Positions 7,438-14,113 are shown, counted from the stretch's first letter. The stretch: 14,121 nucleotides of DNA from CAZDGV01 sp964505195 (GCA_964505195.1 CAZDGV010000036.1:1-14121); one strand, 5' to 3'. Translations and numbers: made by a program. The notes: generated from the letters alone by a model not told the origin.

Positions 7438-8437
7438 ACCCAAGCGTTGTTAAAAAAGCCATGGTGTCAACCCCGTCAGCATAGTCCATGCAAGCCGGTT
7501 TTTGGGCATTCCCCGGCTTGATGCCTTTTTCGCCTACAATGGCCTGGATCCGGGGATCGTTTTGGAGGCGTGCATAGAGCGCATTTTCCTCATCGTAATA
7601 ACTATAATGTAGCGTTCCGATCGGCGAAAAGGGCAGTTCGCTCTCCATCATTACCACACAATCGTTGGTCATATAGGGCCGGTTGCTCATAATGTAAATT
7701 GCCAGCTGGTAGTCGTAATTGTTGCGGTATTTGTGGTGATCAAAGCAAAAAGCGTAATCTGCTTTGATGGCTTCCAGCAGTGGTACAAAATCATATTCCC
7801 TAGGCACATAAATCTGGGTTACGTTACGGCAGCCCAAGCCAAAGTATTGCATAATATCTTCCGAGAGTGCGCGAAGGGTTGCTGCATTTTCCCGGCCATT
7901 CAGGATGGCTACTGAGGTGCGGTTTTTTCGAATGATATGAGGGTAGCGCCCAAAATAATATTCAAAATAGCGGGCGCTATTGTCAGAGCCCGTGGCAATA
8001 TAGGCATCACAACCCTTCAGCATAGACGCAAAGCCAATCAGTTCTTGTACGGCGGGATTCCATTCGATCATTTTTGCTGTTAAATGGCGGATCAGCACTT
8101 CGTCTTTGGATGAAGTTTTGATCATTTGCCGGTGGCCGCTGAGAAAGATGCAAAGAAAATCGTGAAAGCCCACCAGCGGGATGTTTCCAGCCATCACCAG
8201 TCCAACCAGTCGGGGAGTTGCGGGCGCTTTCATATTATAATTTTCCAGCCATGTCAAAATCTTTGATTGCTCCAGCATTTCAGAAGCAATATGGGTTGTT
8301 GCCAGGTCAATAAAATCCGGGATGAACCAGTTGTTTTTTGTGTAAGCTTCCTCTTTGGCTTGCAGCCAGTTTGTATCCTGTGAAGAAATATACTTTCCCA
8401 ATTTGCAAACAAGATCAATTCTTTCTTGTAAATTCAT
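7436..8437 (-). CDS. LuxC-like acyl-CoA reductase
   Basis: The 333-residue protein belongs to the LuxC/acyl-CoA reductase family (aldehyde-dehydrogenase-like fold), known from the bioluminescence fatty-acid reductase that makes aldehydes with NADPH. Visible features: a Rossmann-like segment LVGLVMAGNIPLVGFHDF (~78-95), the adjacent SGHRQMIKTSSKDEVL, a glycine-rich ATGSDNSARYFEYYFG (~148-163), and GLGCRNVTQIYVP (~200-212), whose Cys203 is the candidate acyl-accepting nucleophile by comparison with LuxC. No luxA/B/D/E genes are nearby, so light production is not implied; the physiological substrate is unknown. It is divergent from the ferredoxin gene across 64 bases, an arrangement I recall as recurrent in Bacteroidota. 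I choose ATG 8437; an adjacent GTG at 8440 would add one residue. Confidence 0.85.
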   Translation of the reverse strand: MNLQERIDLVCKLGKYISSQDTNWLQAKEEAYTKNNWFIPDFIDLATTHIASEMLEQSKILTWLENYNMKAPATPRLVGLVMAGNIPLVGFHDFLCIFLSGHRQMIKTSSKDEVLIRHLTAKMIEWNPAVQELIGFASMLKGCDAYIATGSDNSARYFEYYFGRYPHIIRKNRTSVAILNGRENAATLRALSEDIMQYFGLGCRNVTQIYVPREYDFVPLLEAIKADYAFCFDHHKYRNNYDYQLAIYIMSNRPYMTNDCVVMMESELPFSPIGTLHYSYYDEENALYARLQNDPRIQAIVGEKGIKPGNAQKPACMDYADGVDTMAFLTTLG

Positions 8438-8456
8438 CACGAGTCATTTATTTTTG
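8426..8456 (+). promoter_or_regulatory. Promoter of the ferredoxin gene
   Basis: TTG at 8426-8428, a 20-base spacer, then TATTTTTG at 8449-8456, a full TAnnTTTG match. Transcription would start near 8462, about 40 bases before the ferredoxin ATG. The -33 element lies inside the first codons of the divergent reductase gene. Confidence 0.65.
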
Positions 8457-8461
8457 AACTG

Positions 8462-8495
8462 CAAAGTTAAATCCGAAGTAACCCAATTAAATCAA
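8462..8495 (-). promoter_or_regulatory. Promoter of the acyl-CoA reductase gene
   Basis: On the minus strand: ATTG box ending at 8493, a 23-base spacer, then TAACTTTG (8469 to 8462), a full TAnnTTTG match. Start would be near 8456. Its -7 box is only 5 bases from that of the opposing ferredoxin promoter. Confidence 0.6.
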
Positions 8496-8501
8496 TACGC
8501 T

Positions 8502-8849
8502 ATGGCTATTAAAATTACCGATGAATGTATCAACTGTGGCGCATGCGAACCCGAATGCCCGAATAATGCAATTTATGAAGGGGGTGTAGAGTGGGCAATT
8601 GCTGACGGAACAACCGTGAAGGGATCTTTCACCCTTATGGATGGATCTGTGGTAGATGCCGGTGCAAAGCATGCTCCCATCAGTATGGACACCTATTATA
8701 TTACGCCGAACAAGTGTACCGAGTGCCAGGGATTCCATGAAGAGCCCCAGTGTGCTGCGGTTTGTCCGGTGGACTGCTGCGTTCCTGATGAGCTGTATCA
8801 GGAAACAGTGGAAGCACTCATGGAAAAGAAAGATCGTTTGCATATCTGA
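8502..8849 (+). CDS. 2[4Fe-4S] ferredoxin, Alvin-type, with inserted loop
   Basis: A 115-residue soluble low-potential electron carrier. Cluster motif 1 is C-x2-C-x2-C-x3-CP (Cys9, 12, 15, 19); motif 2 is C-x2-C-x8-C-x3-CP (Cys72, 75, 84, 88). The eight-residue spacing in motif 2 and the C-terminal extension resemble the Allochromatium vinosum ('Alvin') ferredoxin class. Between the motifs lies an insert of about 40 residues (~27-66, GSFTLMDGSVVDAG) that short clostridial and Alvin ferredoxins lack but that I recall in Bacteroidota homologues. Two further cysteines (92, 93) follow motif 2. The ATG at 8502 gives the typical MAIKITDECINCGAC start; upstream in-frame codons run into the divergent gene and promoter region and are unlikely to be translated. 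A terminator follows the stop by 28 bases. Confidence 0.93.
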   Translation: MAIKITDECINCGACEPECPNNAIYEGGVEWAIADGTTVKGSFTLMDGSVVDAGAKHAPISMDTYYITPNKCTECQGFHEEPQCAAVCPVDCCVPDELYQETVEALMEKKDRLHI

Positions 8850-8877
8850 TCTTCCGGATTAGATGGTCACATAATAG

Positions 8878-8906
8878 AAAAGGTGGAGTAATGCTTCACC
8901 TTTTTT
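8878..8906 (+). terminator. Rho-independent terminator of the ferredoxin gene
   Basis: 11-bp stem AAAAGGTGGAG (8878-8888) / CTTCACCTTTT (8894-8904) with one G-U pair, a 5-base loop and a 6-T tract (8901-8906). Confidence 0.9.
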
Positions 8907-9072
8907 AATGATTCAATGATCCGTTTCACAGATTTTTGAATTATCGCACGCAGTTCATGTAAATGCTGCAATTTTGTATTGTTACATGGTTTTCAGAACA
9001 ATCTGTAGCAATCATCAATACAAGCCAAATATTGGAATGCCCAGTAGGACGCTTGAATAAATAATGGTATCC

Positions 9073-10062
9073 ATGAAGAAGAAAATTGCTTTGGTTACAG
9101 GAGGGTATTCCTCGGAAGCGGTGATTTCTTATCGCACTGCAAAAAATATTTTCAATCAGCTCGATCAAAATAGATTTGATGTGTACTGGATTGATATAAA
9201 ACCGGCGGGATGGTTTTATGAACAGCCGGATGGGGTGCAAATACCGGTAGATAAAAATGATTTCAGCGTTTCAGTAAATGGGTCAATAATCCATTTCGAC
9301 GGCATTTTTATTGCTATGCATGGTACTCCCGGGGAAGACGGTAAGCTGCAGGGTTATTTCGATATGCTGGGATTGCCCTATACATCCTGTAATGCTACAA
9401 CTTCTGCCATTACCTTCAACAAGCGTTATACCGTAGCGGTCGCTGCCGCTTCAGGTATTCATGTGTCGAACAGCATTCATCTCTTGCAGCATACGCCATA
9501 TGATGTGGCAGACATACTTGCCCGACTGCGTTTGCCTGTTTTCGTAAAGCCCAATAACGGAGGGAGCAGTATCGGCATGAGTAAAGTGTCGCGCTCTGAA
9601 GATCTTGCGGCTGCTATTGAAAAAGCTTTTGGAGAAGATCAGCAAGTACTGGTGGAAGAGATGATTACAGGACGCGAGTTTACCATTGGCGTTTTTAAAT
9701 CGAAAGGAGAAATCATTTCTCTGCCCATGACAGAAGTCAAAGCGCATGCCGATAAAGACTTTTTTGATTTCGAAGCTAAGTATCAGGGCAAGAGTGATGA
9801 AACCACGCCGGCAGAGGCAAGCCCAGAAATTTATGAGCGGGTAAGTGCTGCTGCCAAAAAAATTTATCAGGTGTTTAACTGCAGCGGGGTAATTCGGATT
9901 GACTTTATTTACAATGAGGAGCAGGGTGTTCCTTATATGCTAGAGATCAATACAATACCCGGACAAAGCGATGCCAGCGTGGTGCCGCAGCAGGTAAGAG
10001 CTTATGGGTGGACATTGGATCAGTTTTACAATGGTTTGCTTTTAGAAGCGCTTGAATCCTGA
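9073..10062 (+). CDS. ddl: D-alanine--D-alanine ligase
   Basis: ATP-grasp ligase joining two D-Ala for the peptidoglycan stem peptide, in the cytoplasm. Visible landmarks: N-terminal GGYSSEAVIS with the substrate-side Glu15; HGTPGEDGKLQGYFDMLG (83-100), the family block; ATP-grasp core VFVKPNNGGSSIGMS (156-170) and LVEEMITGREFTIG (193-206); the omega-loop EAKYQGKSDETTP with its conserved Tyr237; and the Mg-binding set Asp277, Glu291 and Asn293 (YMLEINTIPGQS). The 329-residue length is normal. I prefer ATG 9073 (MKKKIALVTGG), which matches family N-termini; ATG 9064 would add only Met-Val-Ser. It heads a same-strand run with the PASTA gene (45 bases before its TTG) and the rhodanese gene. I found no perfect promoter box in the 160 bases upstream. 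Confidence 0.96.
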   Translation: MKKKIALVTGGYSSEAVISYRTAKNIFNQLDQNRFDVYWIDIKPAGWFYEQPDGVQIPVDKNDFSVSVNGSIIHFDGIFIAMHGTPGEDGKLQGYFDMLGLPYTSCNATTSAITFNKRYTVAVAAASGIHVSNSIHLLQHTPYDVADILARLRLPVFVKPNNGGSSIGMSKVSRSEDLAAAIEKAFGEDQQVLVEEMITGREFTIGVFKSKGEIISLPMTEVKAHADKDFFDFEAKYQGKSDETTPAEASPEIYERVSAAAKKIYQVFNCSGVIRIDFIYNEEQGVPYMLEINTIPGQSDASVVPQQVRAYGWTLDQFYNGLLLEALES

Positions 10063-10107
10063 TTTACAAGCATAGATTCATGATATTTGTACTCAAATCG
10101 TTTCAGT

Positions 10108-10917
10108 TTGTTTGAATTCATTACACGCAAGTCTTTTTTGTTTAATCTGGCAGTTGCCATTTTTGCGGTAATGCTGTTTGCCTTTTTGTTTCTGCAGTCG
10201 CTCAACTTCCTCACTAATCACGGTGATTATGTAAAGGTTCCCGATGTAAACGGAAAAACAGCCGAAGAGGCCATTCGCTTGCTGGAGAAAGCAGGCTTTG
10301 AGGTGGCGGTACAGGACTCGGTTTACTACGATAGCTTGCCTAAGCTGAGTGTAGTGCGACAAATTCCTGCTCCAAATGAAACAGTAAAAGTAAATCGTAC
10401 GATTTATCTCACCATCAATCGCGCGATGGCGCCATTGGTGGCCATGCCCAATTTTGTGGGTCAACCATTCCGTTCCGTAGAACTACAGTTGAAGTCGCTC
10501 GGTTTGAAATTGCTGGATACCATTTACAAACCTGATTTTGCGGTAAACTCTGTGCTTGAACAGCAATTTGAGGGAATGCCCATTAAGCCCGGCACTTCAC
10601 TGCCGATGGGCTCGGCCATAACCCTTGTACTAGGAGGCGGGATACAACCTGTTGACTTACCCGTTCCGCAGTTGCTGGGACTCAGCTTTGCCGAAGCCAA
10701 ATTGCTGCTCGAGTCGCAGGGCATTTTGCTGGGTGCAGTGGTGGCAGATGCCAATGTGCGTGATTCTGCTTCTGCATTTATATACCGTCAAAATCCAACT
10801 ACCAAAACCGAAGATGGTTTTCCGGTGCGAATCAGGCCCGGTCAGTTGATGGATGTTTATTTGAGTTTGGAAAAACCAGTTTTAGATACCGCTTTGCAAC
10901 AAGCACCACTTTATTAA
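10108..10917 (+). CDS. PASTA-domain membrane protein (three PASTA repeats)
   Basis: A 269-residue inner-membrane protein: a short cytoplasmic end (LFEFITRKSF), one membrane helix at ~10-32, then three PASTA repeats outside the membrane at roughly 41-106 (YVKVPDVNGKTAEEA), 109-177 (VAMPNFVGQPFRSVE) and 183-256 (LPVPQLLGLSFAEAK). PASTA repeats in Ser/Thr kinases and class B PBPs recognise peptidoglycan or lipid II, but this protein carries no kinase or transpeptidase domain. Its place behind ddl supports a cell-wall role (inference). The start is unusual: the frame is closed by TGA at 10081-10083 and has no ATG before the helix, only TTG at 10087 or 10108. I choose TTG 10108 because remembered relatives begin M-F-x-F-I-T; TTG 10087 adds seven residues. 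The rhodanese gene starts 8 bases after the stop. Confidence 0.87.
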   Translation: MFEFITRKSFLFNLAVAIFAVMLFAFLFLQSLNFLTNHGDYVKVPDVNGKTAEEAIRLLEKAGFEVAVQDSVYYDSLPKLSVVRQIPAPNETVKVNRTIYLTINRAMAPLVAMPNFVGQPFRSVELQLKSLGLKLLDTIYKPDFAVNSVLEQQFEGMPIKPGTSLPMGSAITLVLGGGIQPVDLPVPQLLGLSFAEAKLLLESQGILLGAVVADANVRDSASAFIYRQNPTTKTEDGFPVRIRPGQLMDVYLSLEKPVLDTALQQAPLY

Positions 10918-10925
10918 TTGATGCT

Positions 10926-11234
10926 ATGAAACTGATAACACCCTTAGAACTGAAAGCCCGGCTGGATGCTGGAGAAAATATTCATCTGGTAGATGTGCGT
11001 GAGCTACATGAGCACGAAGAGTTTAACATCGGTGGCATTTTGTTGCCTGTAGGTAAAATCATGTCGATGGAAACCGAACCCATCGAACACCTCAAAAACG
11101 AGGAAGTCGTTTTTTATTGCAGAAGCGGCGGCCGCAGCGCTCAGGCTTGCATGTTTGCTGAAACCTTGGGTTTTGGCAATGTTACCAACCTGAGCGGCGG
11201 AATGCTCGCTTGGAAAGAGCAGTGCTCCTCCTGA
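10926..11234 (+). CDS. Rhodanese-like single-domain protein
   Basis: A 102-residue one-domain rhodanese. The active-site loop is CRSGGRS (about 65-71), with the predicted persulfide-forming cysteine; the N-terminal VDVRELHEHEEFNIGG and C-terminal NLSGGMLAWK match small GlpE/PspE-like rhodaneses. Known of the family: sulfane-sulfur transfer from thiosulfate or a protein persulfide to cyanide, thiols or partner proteins; the real partner here is unknown. No signal peptide is seen, so it should be cytoplasmic. It lies 8 bases after the PASTA gene and is probably co-transcribed with ddl and that gene. Its stop is only 5 bases from the stop of the convergent TonB receptor gene and no terminator is visible between them. 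Confidence 0.92.
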   Translation: MKLITPLELKARLDAGENIHLVDVRELHEHEEFNIGGILLPVGKIMSMETEPIEHLKNEEVVFYCRSGGRSAQACMFAETLGFGNVTNLSGGMLAWKEQCSS

Positions 11235-11239
11235 TTTGA

Positions 11240-13696
11240 TTAGAAGCGTACATTCAATGCAACGGTAATATTTCTTCCGGCCATTGGGAAGAAGAAATTT
11301 TCTGTTACCATCTGCTGCATGTATAAGTAGCTGTAGGTGTAGCCATTTGCCTCGTACATTTTATTCCAGATATTGTTGATCTGAATTATGAAATCTGCTT
11401 TGGTAATCTGCTTCGATTTAATCGTGTAAATCCAGCGAAGGTCCTGTATAAAATATCCGTTCAATACGCGCTGTTCATTGCCTGTATTGTCCATATACTG
11501 CTTGCTAACCGATTTGCTGATTAAACTAATGGTGTTGCGTTGGGTTGGTTTGAAGTTGATGGTACTGGAGCTCACCCATTCCGGAGAAAAACTCATGGGT
11601 GTATTTTTATACAACGTGCTGTCCTGGCCAATCAAGTCAAATGCTGCGTCATAGCTTGGAACGGCATCGGTGAAGTTGAGGATGCGGTTTCTGCTCCAGG
11701 TAAGATTGGCTTCTGCATCCAGCCAGTCATTCAGGCGGTAGGTTCCCTGCAATTCCAATCCCAGACGGAAACTGTTGGGTACATTCACTCTCACTGCATC
11801 ACCCACATCGTTAATGCGCCCAGTGAGTACCAACTGATCTTTATAACGCATGTAAAAAAGGTTTGCATTCCAGCTGTAGTTGCTTTTGTTTTTCGATACA
11901 CCTGCTTCAATATTGTGGAGCTGTTCCCGCTTGGGTAGCGGATCGCTGGCGTTGCGCTCATAATCGTCGCGATTGGGCTCTTTATTACCTACGGCATAGG
12001 AACCATAAGCCTGATAGCCATTGCGGCGATAACTGAATCCAAGTTTCGGATTTAAAAAATCAAATCTTTCATTTACTGAAATGGTGGGGAATTTCCGCGT
12101 GCCAGTAAAGCGATAGGTTACACCTCTGTATTGAAGATCGGTGAAAAGCTCAAGCGCATCCGATAGGGCATACTGCCATTTGCCGTATAGATTGAAATCT
12201 TTTTTCGTAGCATCGAAATTATACCACCGATAACCCTGTGTAATACCGATTGCTGCCCAGGGAATCTCCCCAAAATGATCTCCGCGGTATATGGTATATC
12301 CGCCGCCGCCTACAAAGCGATGTTTCTGCTTATTGTATTCTAGTGTATAGAGTCCGCCGTAAAAATCATTATCTAGCCAAAGCTGCCGTATCAGATCGGT
12401 TCTACGGATGGTAGTATTTCCCACCACCACATTCGGTAGCCCATAACTGCTAAAGCGATTGTTGTGTCGATACTGCTCATAATAACCTGCACCCTGCGAA
12501 TAAAAAGCAGTGATATTTCCTTTTAGGTTAGGATTAAATTCATGGTTTACAAAAAACTGATAGTGATCTTGCCGATAGTTGTCTGTCTGATTTTCGTATA
12601 AATACACATTGAATCTTCTAGGATCTGAATTGAAAAGATTTGCGGAATCTTGTGGTGTAAAATACAGCACGCCAATATTATTGTAATAATGATCGCGCAG
12701 TTTATCGGGCTGGTTGCGCAATTTCGCTTCTGGTACACCATTCCATGCCTGATATGTTTTTTCTTTTCCGCTAATAATGTTCAGTCGGATTGATGTTTTT
12801 TGATTGATATATGCACCGCTCAGATAAAACGATTGCAGGTCGGTGGCGGCCCGGTTAACAAAGCCATCGCTTTCAATACGGCTTAAACGTGCATCCACTG
12901 TAAAATGCTGGTTGATGAGGCCTGTGCCTGCTTTTACGGTATGTTTTCTTGTGTTGAAGCTTCCGTAGCTGTTATTCACTTCTGCATAAGCCTTTTCATT
13001 TAATTCATTGGTGCTGAAATTCATTGTGGCTCCAAAAGCGCCGGCGCCATTGGTTGAAGTACCCACGCCCCGCTGAATTTGAATGCTGCTTACGGAAGAA
13101 ACCAGATCGGGCAAGTTTACAAAAAAGATACCCTGACTTTCTGCATCGTTATAAGGAATGCCGTTAATGGTCATGTTAATACGCGTTGCATCGGTGCCGC
13201 GAATACGAATTCCCGTGTAGCCAACTCCGTTGCCTGCATCACTAGTTACTACTACCGAGGGAGTTTGATTGAGAATAAAGGGGATATCCTGGCCGAGATT
13301 TCTTTTTTCAATTTCGGCTTTGGATAAATTTGTTTTTGCAAAAGGTGCTTTGCTGCCCGCTCTGCTGCCACTTATTTCAATGGGTTGCATGAAGAGTTCT
13401 CTTCTTTCCAATTCAAAAACGAGTTGTTTGGTATCTGCACCTACGGAAACTTCTTTTTCCAAGGTTTTATAACCTACTGCGGAAACCATGAATCGATAGT
13501 TGCCCGATTTCCTCAACTGTATCCAAGCCATACCTTCATCGTTGGTTACGGTACTTTGTTGCGATAAAAGCTGTAAGCTGGCATTGCTCACCGGCACACC
13601 GGTTTCTTTTTCAACAACAGAAGTCGTAATTCGAATTTGCGACCACGATGTTTGTTGTATCAACAATAACAGCACTCCCATGACAAAACGTTTCAT
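11240..13696 (-). CDS. TonB-dependent outer-membrane receptor under TPP riboswitch control (probable thiamine-compound importer)
   Basis: An 818-residue receptor: signal peptide MKRFVMGVLLLLIQQTSWS cut near residue 19; a carboxypeptidase-D-like/CNA-B domain at ~20-95 (GVPVSNASLQLL, AVGYKTL), common in Bacteroidota receptors; a plug at ~115-235 (TGIRIRGTDATRINMTINGIPYNDAES, SSIQIQRGVGTSTNGAGAFG); and a beta-barrel to the end, closing with ...NITVALNVRF, whose terminal Phe is the outer-membrane assembly signal. It uses TonB-ExbBD energy to bring a scarce ligand into the periplasm. The riboswitch 69 bases upstream implies that the ligand is thiamine, a thiamine phosphate or a precursor (inference from regulation; the receptor sequence alone does not show it). 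No SusD partner, pnuT or thiamine biosynthesis gene adjoins it; it appears monocistronic. Confidence 0.92.
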   Translation of the reverse strand: MKRFVMGVLLLLIQQTSWSQIRITTSVVEKETGVPVSNASLQLLSQQSTVTNDEGMAWIQLRKSGNYRFMVSAVGYKTLEKEVSVGADTKQLVFELERRELFMQPIEISGSRAGSKAPFAKTNLSKAEIEKRNLGQDIPFILNQTPSVVVTSDAGNGVGYTGIRIRGTDATRINMTINGIPYNDAESQGIFFVNLPDLVSSVSSIQIQRGVGTSTNGAGAFGATMNFSTNELNEKAYAEVNNSYGSFNTRKHTVKAGTGLINQHFTVDARLSRIESDGFVNRAATDLQSFYLSGAYINQKTSIRLNIISGKEKTYQAWNGVPEAKLRNQPDKLRDHYYNNIGVLYFTPQDSANLFNSDPRRFNVYLYENQTDNYRQDHYQFFVNHEFNPNLKGNITAFYSQGAGYYEQYRHNNRFSSYGLPNVVVGNTTIRRTDLIRQLWLDNDFYGGLYTLEYNKQKHRFVGGGGYTIYRGDHFGEIPWAAIGITQGYRWYNFDATKKDFNLYGKWQYALSDALELFTDLQYRGVTYRFTGTRKFPTISVNERFDFLNPKLGFSYRRNGYQAYGSYAVGNKEPNRDDYERNASDPLPKREQLHNIEAGVSKNKSNYSWNANLFYMRYKDQLVLTGRINDVGDAVRVNVPNSFRLGLELQGTYRLNDWLDAEANLTWSRNRILNFTDAVPSYDAAFDLIGQDSTLYKNTPMSFSPEWVSSSTINFKPTQRNTISLISKSVSKQYMDNTGNEQRVLNGYFIQDLRWIYTIKSKQITKADFIIQINNIWNKMYEANGYTYSYLYMQQMVTENFFFPMAGRNITVALNVRF

Positions 13697-13764
13697 ACTA
13701 GTTAGATTTGAAGGTTTAACAAAACTGGGGATGCAGCGAGGATAGGGGTTGGACTGAAGCGTCC

Positions 13765-13848
13765 TGATTCCTTCCCTGCGCAGGCATTACCCTGATCAGG
13801 TTCTACGGGTTTTTCTCAGTCGCTTTGCAGCAACACCCCGAGGAAACT
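13765..13848 (-). promoter_or_regulatory. TPP riboswitch (THI element)
   Basis: On the minus strand the conserved TPP aptamer blocks occur in order: GGGGTG near the 5' side (13840-13834), CTGAGA (13819-13814), ACCCGTAGAACCTGATC, then GGGTAATGCC and TGCGCAGGGAA, ending near 13770. Helix P1 closes with TTCCT (13845-13841) against AGGAA (13772-13768). A 4-bp hairpin GGAC/GTCC (13764-13751) follows at once. No hairpin plus U-run terminator is seen before the ATG at 13696, so control of translation is the likelier mode. When bound by thiamine pyrophosphate it should repress the receptor. Confidence 0.95.
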
Positions 13849-13869
13849 GTGCAATCGTTTATTGCGGTG

Positions 13870-13902
13870 CAAATGTATAACGATTCTTCTTTTCATTCCA
13901 AA
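13870..13902 (-). promoter_or_regulatory. Promoter of the TPP riboswitch-TonB receptor transcript
   Basis: On the minus strand TTTG (13902-13899), a 21-base spacer and TACATTTG (13877-13870): full matches to both Bacteroidota promoter boxes. The predicted start, near 13864, is about 20 bases before riboswitch helix P1, which is the spacing wanted. Confidence 0.8.
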
Positions 13903-13967
13903 CACAAATAGATGGGCTATCACTAGAAGTTGTATCTGCTTGCTTTTTAACTTCTTTTCAAAGCAAA

Positions 13968-13999
13968 TTTGGCTGCATGCAGCAGGAAACGTATCTTTG
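13968..13999 (+). promoter_or_regulatory. Promoter of tRNA-fMet
   Basis: TTTG (13968-13971), a 20-base spacer and TATCTTTG (13992-13999): perfect to both Bacteroidota boxes. The start would fall a few bases before the mature tRNA 5' end at 14010, leaving a very short 5' leader. Confidence 0.8.
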
Positions 14000-14009
14000 C
14001 TCTCCACAT

Positions 14010-14081
<72 letters not shown>

Positions 14082-14082
14082 C

Positions 14083-14113
14083 AAAGCTCCTGATCATATC
14101 AGGAGCTTTTTTT
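14083..14113 (+). terminator. Rho-independent terminator of tRNA-fMet
   Basis: Perfect 12-bp stem AAAGCTCCTGAT (14083-14094) / ATCAGGAGCTTT (14098-14109), 3-base loop, 7-T tract at 14107-14113. It begins two bases after the tRNA discriminator, so the gene is a single-tRNA transcript. Confidence 0.93.

Noticed and set aside
7436..8437. Bioluminescence (lux) locus
   Set aside because: Only a LuxC-family reductase is present; no luciferase, transferase or synthetase genes adjoin it, and such reductases occur in non-luminous Bacteroidota.
8355..8501. N-terminal extension of the ferredoxin by 49 residues
   Set aside because: It would run antisense through the reductase start and the promoter pair; ATG 8502 gives the standard ferredoxin N-terminus.
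8978..9002. Inverted repeat ATTGTT/AACAAT upstream of ddl as an operator
   Set aside because: Only 6 bp with a 13-base loop in AT-rich sequence and no associated promoter box; expected by chance.
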